Positions 37,292 to 46,239 of a DNA stretch of 64,000 bases are shown piece by piece. The notes under the pieces were generated by a model. That model did not search any database, was not told where the DNA came from, and saw only the letters and a program-made list of their open reading frames with translations. A program made the position numbers and the translations under genes. Origin of the DNA: Gloeomargarita sp. SRBZ-1_bins_9 (GTDB taxonomy: Bacteria > Cyanobacteriota > Cyanobacteriia > Gloeomargaritales > Gloeomargaritaceae); the NCBI GenBank assembly GCA_039794565.1, contig JAUQVX010000009.1:21584-85583 (forward strand), written 5' to 3'. The first letter of the stretch is position 1; each line of letters opens with the position of its first letter.

Positions 37292-39111
37292 GGCCGTACC
37301 CGCAGATAGCGCAGGATGCCCTGGGCAATCCCCTGAGCCATGGCCCGCCGCCCCTGGGGTGAAGATAAAAAGGCCGCATCCCTGGCCCCCGTTACAAACC
37401 CCACCTCCAGCAGGACCGAAGGCATCGTCGGCGGCGTATGGCGAATTACGTAAAACCGTGCCCGCCGGACCCCCCGGTCTGCCAAGCCGCTGGCCTGCAA
37501 CATGGACCGGTGCAATTCCACTGCCAGGGCATAACTACCGGGATGGAAGTAGTAGGTTTCAATGCCGTTGACATCCGGGCGACTTAGGCTGATGGCGTTG
37601 GCGTGAATACTGACGAATATCGTGGCATTCACCCGTCGCGCCAGGGCCACCCGGGGTTCCAGGTCCACCTCCACATCCGCCGTGCGGGTCATGACCACCT
37701 GAACCCCCTGTTGCTCTAGTAAGGCGGCTACTTGGCGGGAAATGTCCAATACCAGTTCCGACTCCCGCAGGCCGCCAATACCGATGGCGCCAGGGTCCCG
37801 ACCCCCATGACCGGGGTCCAAGACCACCACCAGTCGTCCGGGCGTCGGTTGCGGAGGATTCACCGGTGGCGGACTGGGCTGAGGAACCGTGGCAGTGGGC
37901 GGTTGGGGACGCCGACTTAACCAGCGTGCTAGGGCCGATAGGGGGGGTTGGTCTGCCGTCCCCACCGGTAACAGTTGCACGGCCAGCACCTGGGGCGCCA
38001 GTTCCTGAATCCCAAGCAAGCGCATCTGCTGGGAAGGCCGCCAGAGGAGGGTCAGTTGGTTCCCCGGTCCGGATTCAACGGCGACGGTCAAACCGGGAAT
38101 CCCCTTGAGGGCCTGTTCTGCCCGTGGCGACAACCGCACCCCCTCCAAAATCATACGCAACGAGGCAAAATTCAAGCCCGGTTCCCGTTCCCAGCTCTGT
38201 CTGTAACTGAAGGGTCGGTTGGCCCGCAACACTATCTGCTGGTGGGTGCGGTCCCACTCCACGTTATCAATCACCGGTATCAGGGAGGGCAACAAAGGAC
38301 GTAACCGTTGTACGGGGGGAGCAACGGCTGCTGCTTCTGGGCCGTAGCGTTGAGCTTTAGGGGAAAGCACCAACCCCTGACCCTGGGTTATCACCTGCCA
38401 GTCGGGGCTATTTTCGTCCACCTGGAGCGTCAGGCGGGTGATGGGGGGTTGGTTCTGGACCTGTTGCACCTGAAAGCGTAGGACCCCCAATGACGCTAAA
38501 TTCAGAGCCTCCGTCTGCCAACGGGCCGCCAGGGCCGCCGGAATGTCCACCCAAATTTCTTGCCGGTTGGGGGAACGCCGCACCTGAGCTTGGGGGATCT
38601 GACCCCGCAGGCGCACCAGCAAACCCCCATCGGTAACTTGCACCCCTTCAATCAGGATGGGTGGGGGTTCCTCGACCGGGGGACGGGTCACAGGACTGCG
38701 GGCGAGCTGCCGAGGCAAGGTCAATACCCATTGGTTGACCCCCAAGGACTGAACCTGTACCGCCTCCGGGGTAATGCTGTATTCCGGGTACAACTCGAGC
38801 ACCAGGCGGACCGTTTGTGGGTCAAATTGGCCTAAACGCACCTGCCGCACGGGGGATTCGCGGCCCAACAACGGTAAAATATCCCGGCTTTCCGGGGGCC
38901 GCCCCAAAACGGTGCCCGGCAAATCCACCACAACGCGGGGGGGGTCCCTTAACACCTGCACCTGGGGTTGGGTGGGCAGCGCCGTACCGAACTCCAAGCG
39001 CTGACCTGTGCGGTCATAGCGCCAGTTGGTCAGGGTATTAGCCCAAGCCGGTACTGCTACCAAACAACAGCCGATTGCCCCCGCCAACCATACCGTCTGT
39101 CCTCGCACCAT
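37288..39111 (-). CDS. N-acetylmuramoyl-L-alanine amidase with AMIN domain (AmiC type)
   Basis: A 607-residue periplasmic amidase that cleaves peptide side chains from peptidoglycan during cell separation. The signal peptide VWLAGAIGCCLVAVPAWA (residues about 7-24) is followed by an N-terminal AMIN domain (WRYDRTGQRLEF, PPRVVVDLPG), a second AMIN-like stretch, a Pro-rich linker (PTATVPQPSPPPVNPPQPTP), and the C-terminal Amidase_3 domain with zinc ligands in VVLDPGHGGRDPGA, Glu in GLRESELVL, and SIHANA. ATG 39111 follows the DUF697 gene by 52 bases. murI is coupled downstream. Confidence 0.92.
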   Translation of the reverse strand: MVRGQTVWLAGAIGCCLVAVPAWANTLTNWRYDRTGQRLEFGTALPTQPQVQVLRDPPRVVVDLPGTVLGRPPESRDILPLLGRESPVRQVRLGQFDPQTVRLVLELYPEYSITPEAVQVQSLGVNQWVLTLPRQLARSPVTRPPVEEPPPILIEGVQVTDGGLLVRLRGQIPQAQVRRSPNRQEIWVDIPAALAARWQTEALNLASLGVLRFQVQQVQNQPPITRLTLQVDENSPDWQVITQGQGLVLSPKAQRYGPEAAAVAPPVQRLRPLLPSLIPVIDNVEWDRTHQQIVLRANRPFSYRQSWEREPGLNFASLRMILEGVRLSPRAEQALKGIPGLTVAVESGPGNQLTLLWRPSQQMRLLGIQELAPQVLAVQLLPVGTADQPPLSALARWLSRRPQPPTATVPQPSPPPVNPPQPTPGRLVVVLDPGHGGRDPGAIGIGGLRESELVLDISRQVAALLEQQGVQVVMTRTADVEVDLEPRVALARRVNATIFVSIHANAISLSRPDVNGIETYYFHPGSYALAVELHRSMLQASGLADRGVRRARFYVIRHTPPTMPSVLLEVGFVTGARDAAFLSSPQGRRAMAQGIAQGILRYLRVRP

Positions 39112-39163
39112 CCCTCACACCCCAGGTCGCTGCCTCAGATTTTAACCAAAAAAGAGTTGGTTG

Positions 39164-40444
39164 CTAATGGCTCAACCGCAAATGGGGGAGCACCTGTTGC
39201 CAAAGTTTTTCCCCATCCAGGGGCGGTCGTAACCGTGTACGCAATGACTGCCAAATCCCCGGCGTCAGTTCCCGTGGGGGTGTCTTTTGCAAATTTTCGA
39301 CAAACGTTTCCCCGGCCAGATGGGTGACATAAGCGGCGCTCAGGGCCTGCACAGCTCCCCCCAACCCATAGGTTAGCCAATGGGATTTCAGCCATGTACC
39401 CGCCCACTGGGTCACCCACTCAATGGTCCCCATTTGCACCAGCACCCGCCCCAGGGCCATCACCAGGTCCTTAGCTTGGGACAAGGTTAGGGGCCGCCGA
39501 TACACCTGGGCCAAATCCACCAGCATCTGGGCGTTGATGGCTCCCGTCGCCCACAAATCTAAACTCGGCACCGGATTCACACCGGCGGTCACGGCGGCCC
39601 ACAACCGGTATTTGTGGATGATCCGCTGGGCTTGCTGGGCACGAAATGCCTGCCGCCGTTGCTCTAGGGTGGCCTGAAACGCTTTTCCGCGCCGGATCAC
39701 CGCCCGATACTGCCAATGGGGTTCCTGCCGCCGCTGGGCTAACCACTGCACCAGTTCATCTAGGACCGGTGGTGGGATTTCCCATGATTCTTCCCATGTC
39801 CCATCCCCTTGCAGTCGCCGCACCCAAACCGCCGGGGGTTGCGGGGTGATACTGAGTAAAGGCTGAGTATAGCCGATGTGCTGGAGTTGGGCTTGCACCT
39901 CCTGCCGCAGGGTGGGCGGTTGCCAGGGGGCGGTTTGCCAAACCACCTGGACCGGTTGTTCTTGCTGCCGGTAGCGGGTTAGGGTTTCGAGTTGGGCCGT
40001 CGCCAGCCGGTCCTGCACCCCATAGATCACCCAGGCCGGATGAGCGTCCGTGACGGCAACAGGGGCATTCAGGGTGGGTAAGGTGGTCCAGGTGCCGGCC
40101 CAGGCGATGGACAAGGGTGTATCCAGGGCCTGGTGGAGCGCCTGCCAGTCCTGCTGTAAGTCCGGTTGGGGTTCGCCTAGTTCCTGTTCCAGGTCGGCCA
40201 GCTCCTGGCCCAGTTGCGCTAGGTAGGTCTCGACCTCAGGGCGGGTCAGTCTCGGGCTAGCGGGTGCTCCCGCCGGAGTCTTGGCCACCAGGCACCGCCG
40301 TCCCCATAACCAAGCCAATGCCAGTCCCCCGACGCCCAAGGTCAGTCCCGCTTCCCAGCCGTGACCCATAACCCACAAACCGGCGCCGACCATCCCCAAA
40401 CCGATCAACGGGTAACGCCGCAGTCGTCCCCACCACCCGAACAT
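39164..40444 (-). CDS. DUF697 membrane protein with degenerate GTPase-like region
   Basis: A 426-residue protein. Two hydrophobic segments lie near the N-terminus (LIGLGMVGAGLWVMGHG, AGLTLGVGGLALAWLWG), then a central region without recognisable GTP-binding motifs, and a C-terminal DUF697 domain from about residue 285 (KYRLWAAVTAGVNPVPSLDL, then VDLAQVYRRPL, LTYGLGGAVQALSAAYVTHL). Related cyanobacterial proteins carry an Era-like GTPase before DUF697; here no P-loop GxxxxGK(S/T) is present, so GTP hydrolysis is unlikely. Function unknown. It sits between a sigma factor and cell-wall genes on the same strand. Confidence 0.75.
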   Translation of the reverse strand: MFGWWGRLRRYPLIGLGMVGAGLWVMGHGWEAGLTLGVGGLALAWLWGRRCLVAKTPAGAPASPRLTRPEVETYLAQLGQELADLEQELGEPQPDLQQDWQALHQALDTPLSIAWAGTWTTLPTLNAPVAVTDAHPAWVIYGVQDRLATAQLETLTRYRQQEQPVQVVWQTAPWQPPTLRQEVQAQLQHIGYTQPLLSITPQPPAVWVRRLQGDGTWEESWEIPPPVLDELVQWLAQRRQEPHWQYRAVIRRGKAFQATLEQRRQAFRAQQAQRIIHKYRLWAAVTAGVNPVPSLDLWATGAINAQMLVDLAQVYRRPLTLSQAKDLVMALGRVLVQMGTIEWVTQWAGTWLKSHWLTYGLGGAVQALSAAYVTHLAGETFVENLQKTPPRELTPGIWQSLRTRLRPPLDGEKLWQQVLPHLRLSH

Positions 40445-40482
40445 GGCTGCTGCACCGAGAATTGTTCCTTTAATCTACCAGG

Positions 40483-41631
40483 TTAGTTCAGGGAATCCAA
40501 ATACCCCCGCATCCGGTTCCGCCGCTTGGGTTGCCGCAGTTTCTGCATGGCCTTGGATTCGATTTGCCGCACCCGCTCCCGGGATAAATTCAACGCCCGC
40601 CCGATTTCCGCCAGGGAGTACACATGCCCATCCTGTAACCCGTAGCGCATGCGGATCACATCCCGCTCCCGCGGGGTTAAGTCGTTCATCAGCTCCTGCA
40701 AATCCTGTTGCAACGCTTCACTGATGAGTCGTTCCTCGGGGGATAGTTCTACCGCCTCCAACAATTCCCCCAGTTCCGTATCCTGATCACGCCCCACCCG
40801 CGTCTCCAGGGACACCGCCCGGGGAATACAGGCCAATAATTCCCGCACCTGTTCCGGCCTCATGTCCATCGCCCGGGCAATGTCCCGCAAACTGGGGGTA
40901 TGCCCCTGCGCCTGGGCCACCTGCCGCTGGACCTTTTTCAATTTATTGAGTTTTTCGATCACGTGCACCGGCAGGCGAATGGTGCGGGACTGGGTGGCAA
41001 TGGCCCGGGTGATGCCCTGGCGAATCCACCAGTAGGCGTAGGTGCTGAACCGATAGCCCTTGGTGGGGTCAAATTTTTCGACCGCCCGTTCTAGGCCGAG
41101 GGTGCCCTCCTGCACTAGGTCCAGGAGTTCCAGTCCTCGGTTTTGATACTTTTTGGCCACCGAGACCACCAGGCGCAGGTTGGCCTCGATCATGTGTCTT
41201 TTGGCCCGCAGCCCGTCCTGCTCGATTTGGTTCAAGGTTTCCACCGACATCCCTGCCAGTTCCGCCCAGACCGCCCGCCCTTGGCTGATCACCTGTTTCA
41301 GGGTGGTGGCCGATAAACCGGCGGCTTGCGCCCATTGCTGGGGGGTGGGCCGGTGACCGCACTGGGCCGTCAGTTGGTCCCGCAACTGCACCAAATCGAG
41401 ATACCGTTGCAGCACGGCTTGTTGCGCAGGGGAGGCTGGGGTCTTTCCTTGGGCCACCGCCTGGGCCAACTCCAGTAACCGCAGGTAGCGCTGCACCCGC
41501 TGGGCTTCGGCGACCTCCTCATCCCGCCCCAGCAGTTCCACCCGGCCAATCTCCTGGAGATAAAGGCGCACCAAGTCCTGGGGGTTACCGGTCTCCGGCA
41601 TTTCCAGCCCTGGCCTCTGTTCTCGATCCAT
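40483..41631 (-). CDS. Group 2 sigma-70 family RNA polymerase sigma factor (SigC-like)
   Basis: A 382-residue sigma factor with regions 1.2 (DLVRLYLQEIGRVELLG), 2 (RHMIEANLRLVVSVAKKYQN, GYRFSTYAYWWIRQGITRAI), 3 (LNKLKKVQRQVAQAQG) and 4 (LTPRERDVIRMRYGL, LSRERVRQIESKAMQKLRQP). It lacks the long N-terminus of the principal SigA, so it belongs to the non-essential group 2 factors; the extended insert between regions 1.2 and 2 recalls SigC. It would redirect transcription under stress or in stationary phase. First gene of a minus-strand block ending in murI. Confidence 0.88.
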   Translation of the reverse strand: MDREQRPGLEMPETGNPQDLVRLYLQEIGRVELLGRDEEVAEAQRVQRYLRLLELAQAVAQGKTPASPAQQAVLQRYLDLVQLRDQLTAQCGHRPTPQQWAQAAGLSATTLKQVISQGRAVWAELAGMSVETLNQIEQDGLRAKRHMIEANLRLVVSVAKKYQNRGLELLDLVQEGTLGLERAVEKFDPTKGYRFSTYAYWWIRQGITRAIATQSRTIRLPVHVIEKLNKLKKVQRQVAQAQGHTPSLRDIARAMDMRPEQVRELLACIPRAVSLETRVGRDQDTELGELLEAVELSPEERLISEALQQDLQELMNDLTPRERDVIRMRYGLQDGHVYSLAEIGRALNLSRERVRQIESKAMQKLRQPKRRNRMRGYLDSLN

Positions 41632-41818
41632 AACTGCGTCCCGGCACTGACATCAAACTACCCCGGTTTTAGCAAAAGTGCGGTGCCCCAGGTTACCAGA
41701 AAACCACCTTTCTCACAACCAACGACCATTTTTAACAAAATCCTCAGATTTGCCCGTTGCCGCGACGCCCTCAAGATTAAGATAAAAATAAGAAAACCTC
41801 AGCGCGAATATACCAACC
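41632..41818. other. Divergent 5' region between sigma factor and petL-like gene
   Basis: About 190 bases without an open frame. An A+T-rich run with AGATTAAGATAAAAATAAG lies at 41774-41792, 27 bases before the petL-like ATG, and TTGCCG at 41757-41762 may be a weak -35 box. It is probably a promoter region for both genes. Confidence 0.35.
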
Positions 41819-41917
41819 ATGCTGATGAACATCGTTACCTACTTTGGTCTGTTGGCTGCCCTGGTGGCCCTGGCGGTGGGCGGTAAATTTTTCTTGCAAA
41901 AAGTAAAGTTGCTGTAA
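41819..41917 (+). CDS. petL: PetL-like small subunit of cytochrome b6f
   Basis: A 32-residue peptide (MLMNIVTYFGLLAALVALAV, then GGKFFLQKVKLL) with one transmembrane helix and a short basic end. Length, the N-terminal V.YF start and the ending (K/R)xxKL(L/I) match cyanobacterial PetL, which stabilises the b6f dimer in thylakoids. A start at the second Met (41825) is possible. Such peptides fall below normal gene-finder limits. Alternatives are another single-helix photosystem or NDH peptide, hence the moderate confidence. Confidence 0.6.
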   Translation: MLMNIVTYFGLLAALVALAVGGKFFLQKVKLL

Positions 41918-42031
41918 TCATGGGTGGAATGGGGCTGTACCTGTCGCCGGGGGTTGGAGGCGGGTGTACCTATAGCCTAAAAAACTTCATAAAGGTTGCG
42001 CTGGTTCTGGCTCCCTGACCTGCTGGTCACC

Positions 42032-43573
42032 ATGAGTCGTTTTCAGGAATTACAGGCTTATCTGCGCCGGCATTGGCAGGAACTGGAGGCAGCAGCAACT
42101 ATTTTGGTGGTGCCTTCCTTGAGTTTGGACCAGCAGGAGATGCGCAAAATTCCCGGCAGCCATCACTACGAGGAGCGTCTCCTGTTTTCCCTGATTCGCC
42201 TGCGGAACCCCCGCGCCCGTCTAGTCTATGTCACGTCCCAGCCCCTGCACCCCAGCATCATTGACTACTACCTGGAGCTACTGCCGGGGATGCCAGCGTC
42301 CCACGCCCGCGAACGGCTGTTGTTGCTGTCCACCTACGATGGGTCGAACCGCCCCCTGACGGAAAAAATCCTGGAACGCCCCCGCCTATTGGCCCGGTTA
42401 CGTCAGGCGCTGCCCCCTGGTCGCTCCTTTATGGTGTGTTTTAACTCCACCCCCCGGGAGCGGGACTTGTCGGTGGCGCTGGATATTCCCCTGTGGGGCC
42501 TCGACCCAGATCTGCTCTACTGGGGGACCAAGGCCGGCAGCCGAGAAATTTTTGCCGAAAGCGGCGTGCCCCATCCCGACGGCACCAAATTGGTCTTTAG
42601 CGCCCGAGACCTGGTGGAGCAGGCCGCTGAATTGTGGGCACGCCAACCAACTGCCCGCCGCCTAGTGGTGAAACTTAACGAGGGGTTTTCCGGCGAAGGG
42701 AATGCCCTGCTGAATTTGCCCCAACCGCCTGGGGAGACCCACGCCGAGCGGGTTCGACAGATTCAAGAGCAACTGCCCCGCCTGCGCTTCCAGTGCGAGA
42801 CGGAGACCTGGGAGAACTTTGCCCGGCGGATCGAGGAGCTAGGGACCATTGCCGAGGTGTTTATCGAGGGGGAGAACAAGCGATCCCCCAGCGTCCAGGG
42901 GCAAATCACCCCCGCCGGTACGGTGGAAATCCTCTCCACCCACGACCAGATTCTCGGCGGTCCTGATGGTCAGATTTATCTCGGCTGCCGGTTCCCCGCC
43001 GACCCGGCCTACCAAGCCCAACTGCAAACCTGGGGGCGCAGGATTGGCCAAACCCTGGCGGCCAAGGGAGCGCTGGAGCGCTACGGGGTGGACTTTGTCG
43101 CCCGGGAGTTGCCCGACGGCACCTGGGACGTGCAGGCCATTGAAATCAACCTACGCAAGGGCGGCACCACCCACCCCTTCATGACCCTGAAATTTCTCAC
43201 CAACGGCACCTTTGATCCCGCCAGTGGTCTCTTCCTAACCCCGCGCCAGCACCCCAAGTACTACATCGCCACCGACAACCTGCAACGCCCCCACTACCGG
43301 GGTCTGCTCCCCAACGACCTCTTGGACATTATTGTTTACAACAGCCTGCATTTTGACTCCACCACCGAAACCGGCGTGGTGTTCCATCTTATGGGCTGTT
43401 TGTCCGAGTACGGCAAGCTGGGGTTGACCTGTATTGGCGATTCGCCCACCGCGGCCCAGCACCTGTTCGACCAGGTAGTGCGGATTCTGGATGAGGAAAC
43501 TATCGCCACCCCAGCGTTAGGCTGTCCTGGGCCAGGAAGTGATCCAAGTGGGCGGCCCGTTCTTCCGTCTTGA
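42032..43573 (+). CDS. ATP-grasp peptide ligase-like protein (PGM1-related)
   Basis: A 513-residue protein of the ATP-grasp superfamily, similar to PGM1-type peptide ligases/carboxylate-amine ligases. N-terminal part: [43 protein letters not shown]-grasp part: [16 protein letters not shown] (nucleotide-binding Lys and Gly-rich loop) and later [31 protein letters not shown], with the Glu/Asn metal ligands in EINLR. A C-terminal extension follows. It should form an amide bond using ATP; substrates are unknown. ATG 42032 is preferred to the earlier 41996. The 3' 74 bases overlap convergent dps. Confidence 0.78.
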   Translation: MSRFQELQAYLRRHWQELEAAATILVVPSLSLDQQEMRKIPGSHHYEERLLFSLIRLRNPRARLVYVTSQPLHPSIIDYYLELLPGMPASHARERLLLLSTYDGSNRPLTEKILERPRLLARLRQALPPGRSFMVCFNSTPRERDLSVALDIPLWGLDPDLLYWGTKAGSREIFAESGVPHPDGTKLVFSARDLVEQAAELWARQPTARRLVVKLNEGFSGEGNALLNLPQPPGETHAERVRQIQEQLPRLRFQCETETWENFARRIEELGTIAEVFIEGENKRSPSVQGQITPAGTVEILSTHDQILGGPDGQIYLGCRFPADPAYQAQLQTWGRRIGQTLAAKGALERYGVDFVARELPDGTWDVQAIEINLRKGGTTHPFMTLKFLTNGTFDPASGLFLTPRQHPKYYIATDNLQRPHYRGLLPNDLLDIIVYNSLHFDSTTETGVVFHLMGCLSEYGKLGLTCIGDSPTAAQHLFDQVVRILDEETIATPALGCPGPGSDPSGRPVLPS

Positions 43574-44033
43574 GCAGGATCTGCTCGTAGAGGTAGCGGG
43601 TGGCCCGGTCGCCTAGACTTTCGGCTTGCGCCGCCTGCTGCCGCAACAGAGTTATGATTGCCTGCTCCGCCTGCAGGTCGTGGGTGAGCATTTGCCGGCA
43701 GGTAAACATCCCATCCGGCTCCGGCGTAAACACGCACAACTCCGCCAGGCGGGCAAAACTGGCCACCGGGATGCCCCCCAAATTGTTCAACCGCTCCCCC
43801 AGGTCGTGGGTGTGGCCCGCCACCTGCTCATAACTTTCCTGAAAATACTGGTGGAGCATATAAAACTCTGACCCCTCCACCACAAAATGATGCTTTTGAT
43901 ACTGCAAATACAGGGCCTGGAAACTGGCCAGCAGGCGATTCATCCCTTCGCAGATAGGCGTCGTCACCTGCAACTCCAACCCCAGGGCATTTGGCGCCAT
44001 CTCCCCAAACGCCCGTACCAACGTTGCCGTCAT
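43500..44033 (-). CDS. dps: Dps/DpsA ferritin-like DNA-protection protein
   Basis: A 177-residue four-helix ferritin-like protein of the Dps family that oxidises Fe2+ with H2O2 and stores iron in a dodecamer. Ferroxidase-site region: [20 protein letters not shown] followed by [20 protein letters not shown] and [15 protein letters not shown]. The N-terminus is short. A good -35/-10 promoter lies about 55 bases upstream. The C-terminal codons overlap the ATP-grasp gene. The family is induced by oxidative and iron stress in cyanobacteria. Confidence 0.92.
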   Translation of the reverse strand: MTATLVRAFGEMAPNALGLELQVTTPICEGMNRLLASFQALYLQYQKHHFVVEGSEFYMLHQYFQESYEQVAGHTHDLGERLNNLGGIPVASFARLAELCVFTPEPDGMFTCRQMLTHDLQAEQAIITLLRQQAAQAESLGDRATRYLYEQILLKTEERAAHLDHFLAQDSLTLGWR

Positions 44034-44085
44034 GGTCTAACCTCCCGGGCAATGACTAAAAAAACCTATCCGTTGCCTTATTCCC

Positions 44086-44114
44086 AGAGTAACAGCAGAT
44101 AGGGGAATTGTCAA
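44086..44114 (-). promoter_or_regulatory. Promoter of dps
   Basis: Minus-strand TTGACA (44109-44114), 17-base spacer, TACTCT (44086-44091). The consensus -35 and correct spacing make this a likely sigma70 promoter, with transcription starting about 45 bases before the dps ATG. Confidence 0.5.
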
Positions 44115-44431
44115 CAATTTTGGCTAGATGAAAGTTGACCGGGAACCCCCTAAAAAAGGTGCTAAATGAACATAAAGTGCAATTGTTTTTGGTCTGTGTG
44201 GCTCTGGATGGGAAAAAAGGGAGGCACATCAAGCAGATACTTCTGAATCTATGGCAGCAAGTGGGGTACGCGCAATTGTTATTCGCAATTCATTGGCAAC
44301 AATTAGGGTAGAGTCCGTGTCGGCAGTGGTCGGAATCCTGACTGCCTGGGGAGAATAGCCTCGAATCAGCCCTAGGGAATGGCTACCCCTGGCCTTGTTC
44401 AGGAACCGGAGAGGCCAGCTGTATTGGCTTA
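44115..44431. other. Intergenic region with possible hairpins
   Basis: About 315 bases with no convincing open frame. Inverted repeats are GGCAGT/ACTGCC (about 44321-44345) and CTGGCCT/AGGCCAG (about 44389-44418). The second lies just beyond the DUF2996 stop but has no T run on either strand, so it is not a standard terminator. AT-rich palindromic sequence CAATTGTTATTCGCAATTC at about 44273-44292 might bind a regulator. I cannot assign a function. Confidence 0.35.
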
Positions 44432-44833
44432 CTAGTTCAACACCAGCACCTTTTGGGCCGTCAGCCGCTGTAGGGTGTAGAACACCAGCAAATCCAAAGT
44501 CACTTTGCGCTCGTCAATCATGAAGGATTCCACCGTGCTGGGGGGTGCGCCGTAACTGCTGTAGGTAAAGGTCTTCAGGCCCTGCAACGTGCCCTGGGTA
44601 AAGGTAATGGCAAATTCATGGTTGTCCCAGGTCCCCCGCACCTGGTTCTGCTCCGGCAACCACTGCAACTGCACATCCGCCAGGCCCTTAGCCGCCAACG
44701 CTGCCTTGAGGGCCGGGAAAAAATGCTCCTGGACAAACTCCGACAGAGGCTTGGCTTCGAGGGGGGGCGCCTTAGCCGCTGCTTTCTCCTTGGCCCTCTG
44801 CGCCTCGGTCACGGGCTGTTCCGCCTCGCTCAT
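44432..44833 (-). CDS. DUF2996 protein
   Basis: A 133-residue protein of the cyanobacterial DUF2996 family. An Ala/Lys/Glu-rich N-terminus (about residues 1-25) is followed by the domain: KPLSEFVQEHFFPALKAALA, then TFTQGTLQGLKTFTYSSYG, PSTVESFMIDERKVTLDLLV and the terminal QRLTAQKVLVLN. No signal or membrane segment. Function unknown. It lies 3 bases after the MoaD/ThiS-like gene, the last member of a five-gene minus-strand run. Confidence 0.82.
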   Translation of the reverse strand: MSEAEQPVTEAQRAKEKAAAKAPPLEAKPLSEFVQEHFFPALKAALAAKGLADVQLQWLPEQNQVRGTWDNHEFAITFTQGTLQGLKTFTYSSYGAPPSTVESFMIDERKVTLDLLVFYTLQRLTAQKVLVLN

Positions 44834-44836
44834 GGA

Positions 44837-45112
44837 TTAACCCCCTGCAATCGCCGGTACAATACTCACCTCATCCCCATCCCGCAACGGCGTCTCTTGC
44901 CCCTGGAGAAAGCGGATATCCTCGCTGTTGACAAAGATATTCACAAACCGGCGGATCTGCCCCGATTCATCGCACAGGCGATTTTTCATCCCCGGCCATT
45001 GCCGCTCCAGGGACTCCACTAATTCTGCCACGGAGGTGGCCTCGCACTCCACCACTTCCCGGTCCTGGGTCAGTTTTTGTAAAGGTGTGGGAATCAACAC
45101 CCGCACTGCCAT
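44837..45112 (-). CDS. MoaD/ThiS-family sulfur-carrier-like protein
   Basis: A 91-residue beta-grasp protein ending in Gly-Gly (SIVPAIAGG), the hallmark of MoaD/ThiS sulfur carriers whose C-terminus is activated as thiocarboxylate. It starts [17 protein letters not shown], with [20 protein letters not shown] and [12 protein letters not shown]. The frame opens at 45319, but ATG 45112 begins the domain. Which pathway it serves (molybdopterin, thiamine, or a cysteine/methionine-type sulfur relay) is not shown by neighbours. Confidence 0.85.
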   Translation of the reverse strand: MAVRVLIPTPLQKLTQDREVVECEATSVAELVESLERQWPGMKNRLCDESGQIRRFVNIFVNSEDIRFLQGQETPLRDGDEVSIVPAIAGG

Positions 45113-45165
45113 CGGCGCTGCTCCTACTCTATTGCCCCGTGCTTGCCCTATCTTACCGCCTGCCA

Positions 45166-46239
45166 TTAGACCTTGGCAACCATCTTTCCCGGCAGGGAGG
45201 GTTCCGCCAGGCGCAGTTGATCGGCCACGCTTTTGATCGAACCGGCCACCGGCACGGCGATAAACACCCCCAGTAAGCCGGCCAACTTCGCCCCCAGTAG
45301 CAACGACAGGATGATCCACACCGGATTCAAACCCACCACGTTGCCCAAGATGCGCGGCGCGATCAAATGCTCATTCAACTGGGCCAAGAGAATCGCCACC
45401 ACAAACACCCGCAGGCCCAGCCACGCATTTTGCAGGGCAATCAGTAGGCTAATGACCCCAATCGAAACAGCCCCTCCAAAGGGCACCAGGCTGGCCAACC
45501 CCACGATCAACCCAAACAACAGGGCCAAGGGTACCTGCAATAGGACAAAGGCCAGGGTCATCAAACTGCCCAGCACCACCCCAATCGTCGCCTGCCCGAG
45601 AAAGTAGTTGTAAAAGTTGCTGTGCAGCGACCGGCGCACCAGGGACCCCAACCGCTCGGGAAACCAGGAGAATATCCCCGTCCAGAGCCGTTCCCCAAAC
45701 AGCACCAAATACAGCGTCAGCACCAGGGTCACCAGCACCTCCACCACCCAACTGACCGTGTCCACCGCCAGCCCCAGCACCCGCGTGGTCAGGGTCTTCA
45801 ACTGCCGGGAAAGGCTGGTGGCCAACTGGTCTGCTAGCCCACTCAAATCCAGATTCAGCCGGTGGACCTGCGCCCAGCGCTCCAGACTCTCCAGCTGGTC
45901 TGCCCCCGAGGCCAACCAGTTTGGTAAACGCACCACCAATTCGTTCACCTGCTTGACCACCACCGGTCCTAGGGTCACCCCGGCGATGGTTACCCCCGTC
46001 AGGGCCGTCAACAGGACCAGCAACACCGCCCAGGAGCGGCGCATCCCCCAGGACTGCAACAGGTTGATGGGATAGTCCAGCAAAAATGACAGCACCGTGG
46101 CAATCACCAGGATATTCACCAGGGGCTGTAAATACTTCACCGTGATCAACAGCAGCCAGCCGTTGAGGACCACCAGGGGCAGGACCAAGCCCCAAGTCAG
46201 CCAGGGGGGCAACGAGCCAGTTATGCGCATCGGGGCCAT
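45166..46239 (-). CDS. AI-2E family transporter (PerM/TqsA type)
   Basis: A 357-residue membrane protein with about seven to eight hydrophobic segments in the AI-2E exporter pattern: two at the N-terminus ([40 protein letters not shown]), a soluble section (about residues 95-150), and a C-terminal set with [20 protein letters not shown] and [20 protein letters not shown]. Substrate unknown; members include Na+/H+ antiporters and proposed signal exporters. The start (46239, or Met4) lies inside the end of dus by 19 bases, giving coupling. Confidence 0.85.
   Translation of the reverse strand: MAPMRITGSLPPWLTWGLVLPLVVLNGWLLLITVKYLQPLVNILVIATVLSFLLDYPINLLQSWGMRRSWAVLLVLLTALTGVTIAGVTLGPVVVKQVNELVVRLPNWLASGADQLESLERWAQVHRLNLDLSGLADQLATSLSRQLKTLTTRVLGLAVDTVSWVVEVLVTLVLTLYLVLFGERLWTGIFSWFPERLGSLVRRSLHSNFYNYFLGQATIGVVLGSLMTLAFVLLQVPLALLFGLIVGLASLVPFGGAVSIGVISLLIALQNAWLGLRVFVVAILLAQLNEHLIAPRILGNVVGLNPVWIILSLLLGAKLAGLLGVFIAVPVAGSIKSVADQLRLAEPSLPGKMVAKV

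Noticed and set aside
44389..44418. Terminator for the DUF2996 operon
   Set aside because: The 7-bp stem CTGGCCT/AGGCCAG is not followed by a T run on either strand.
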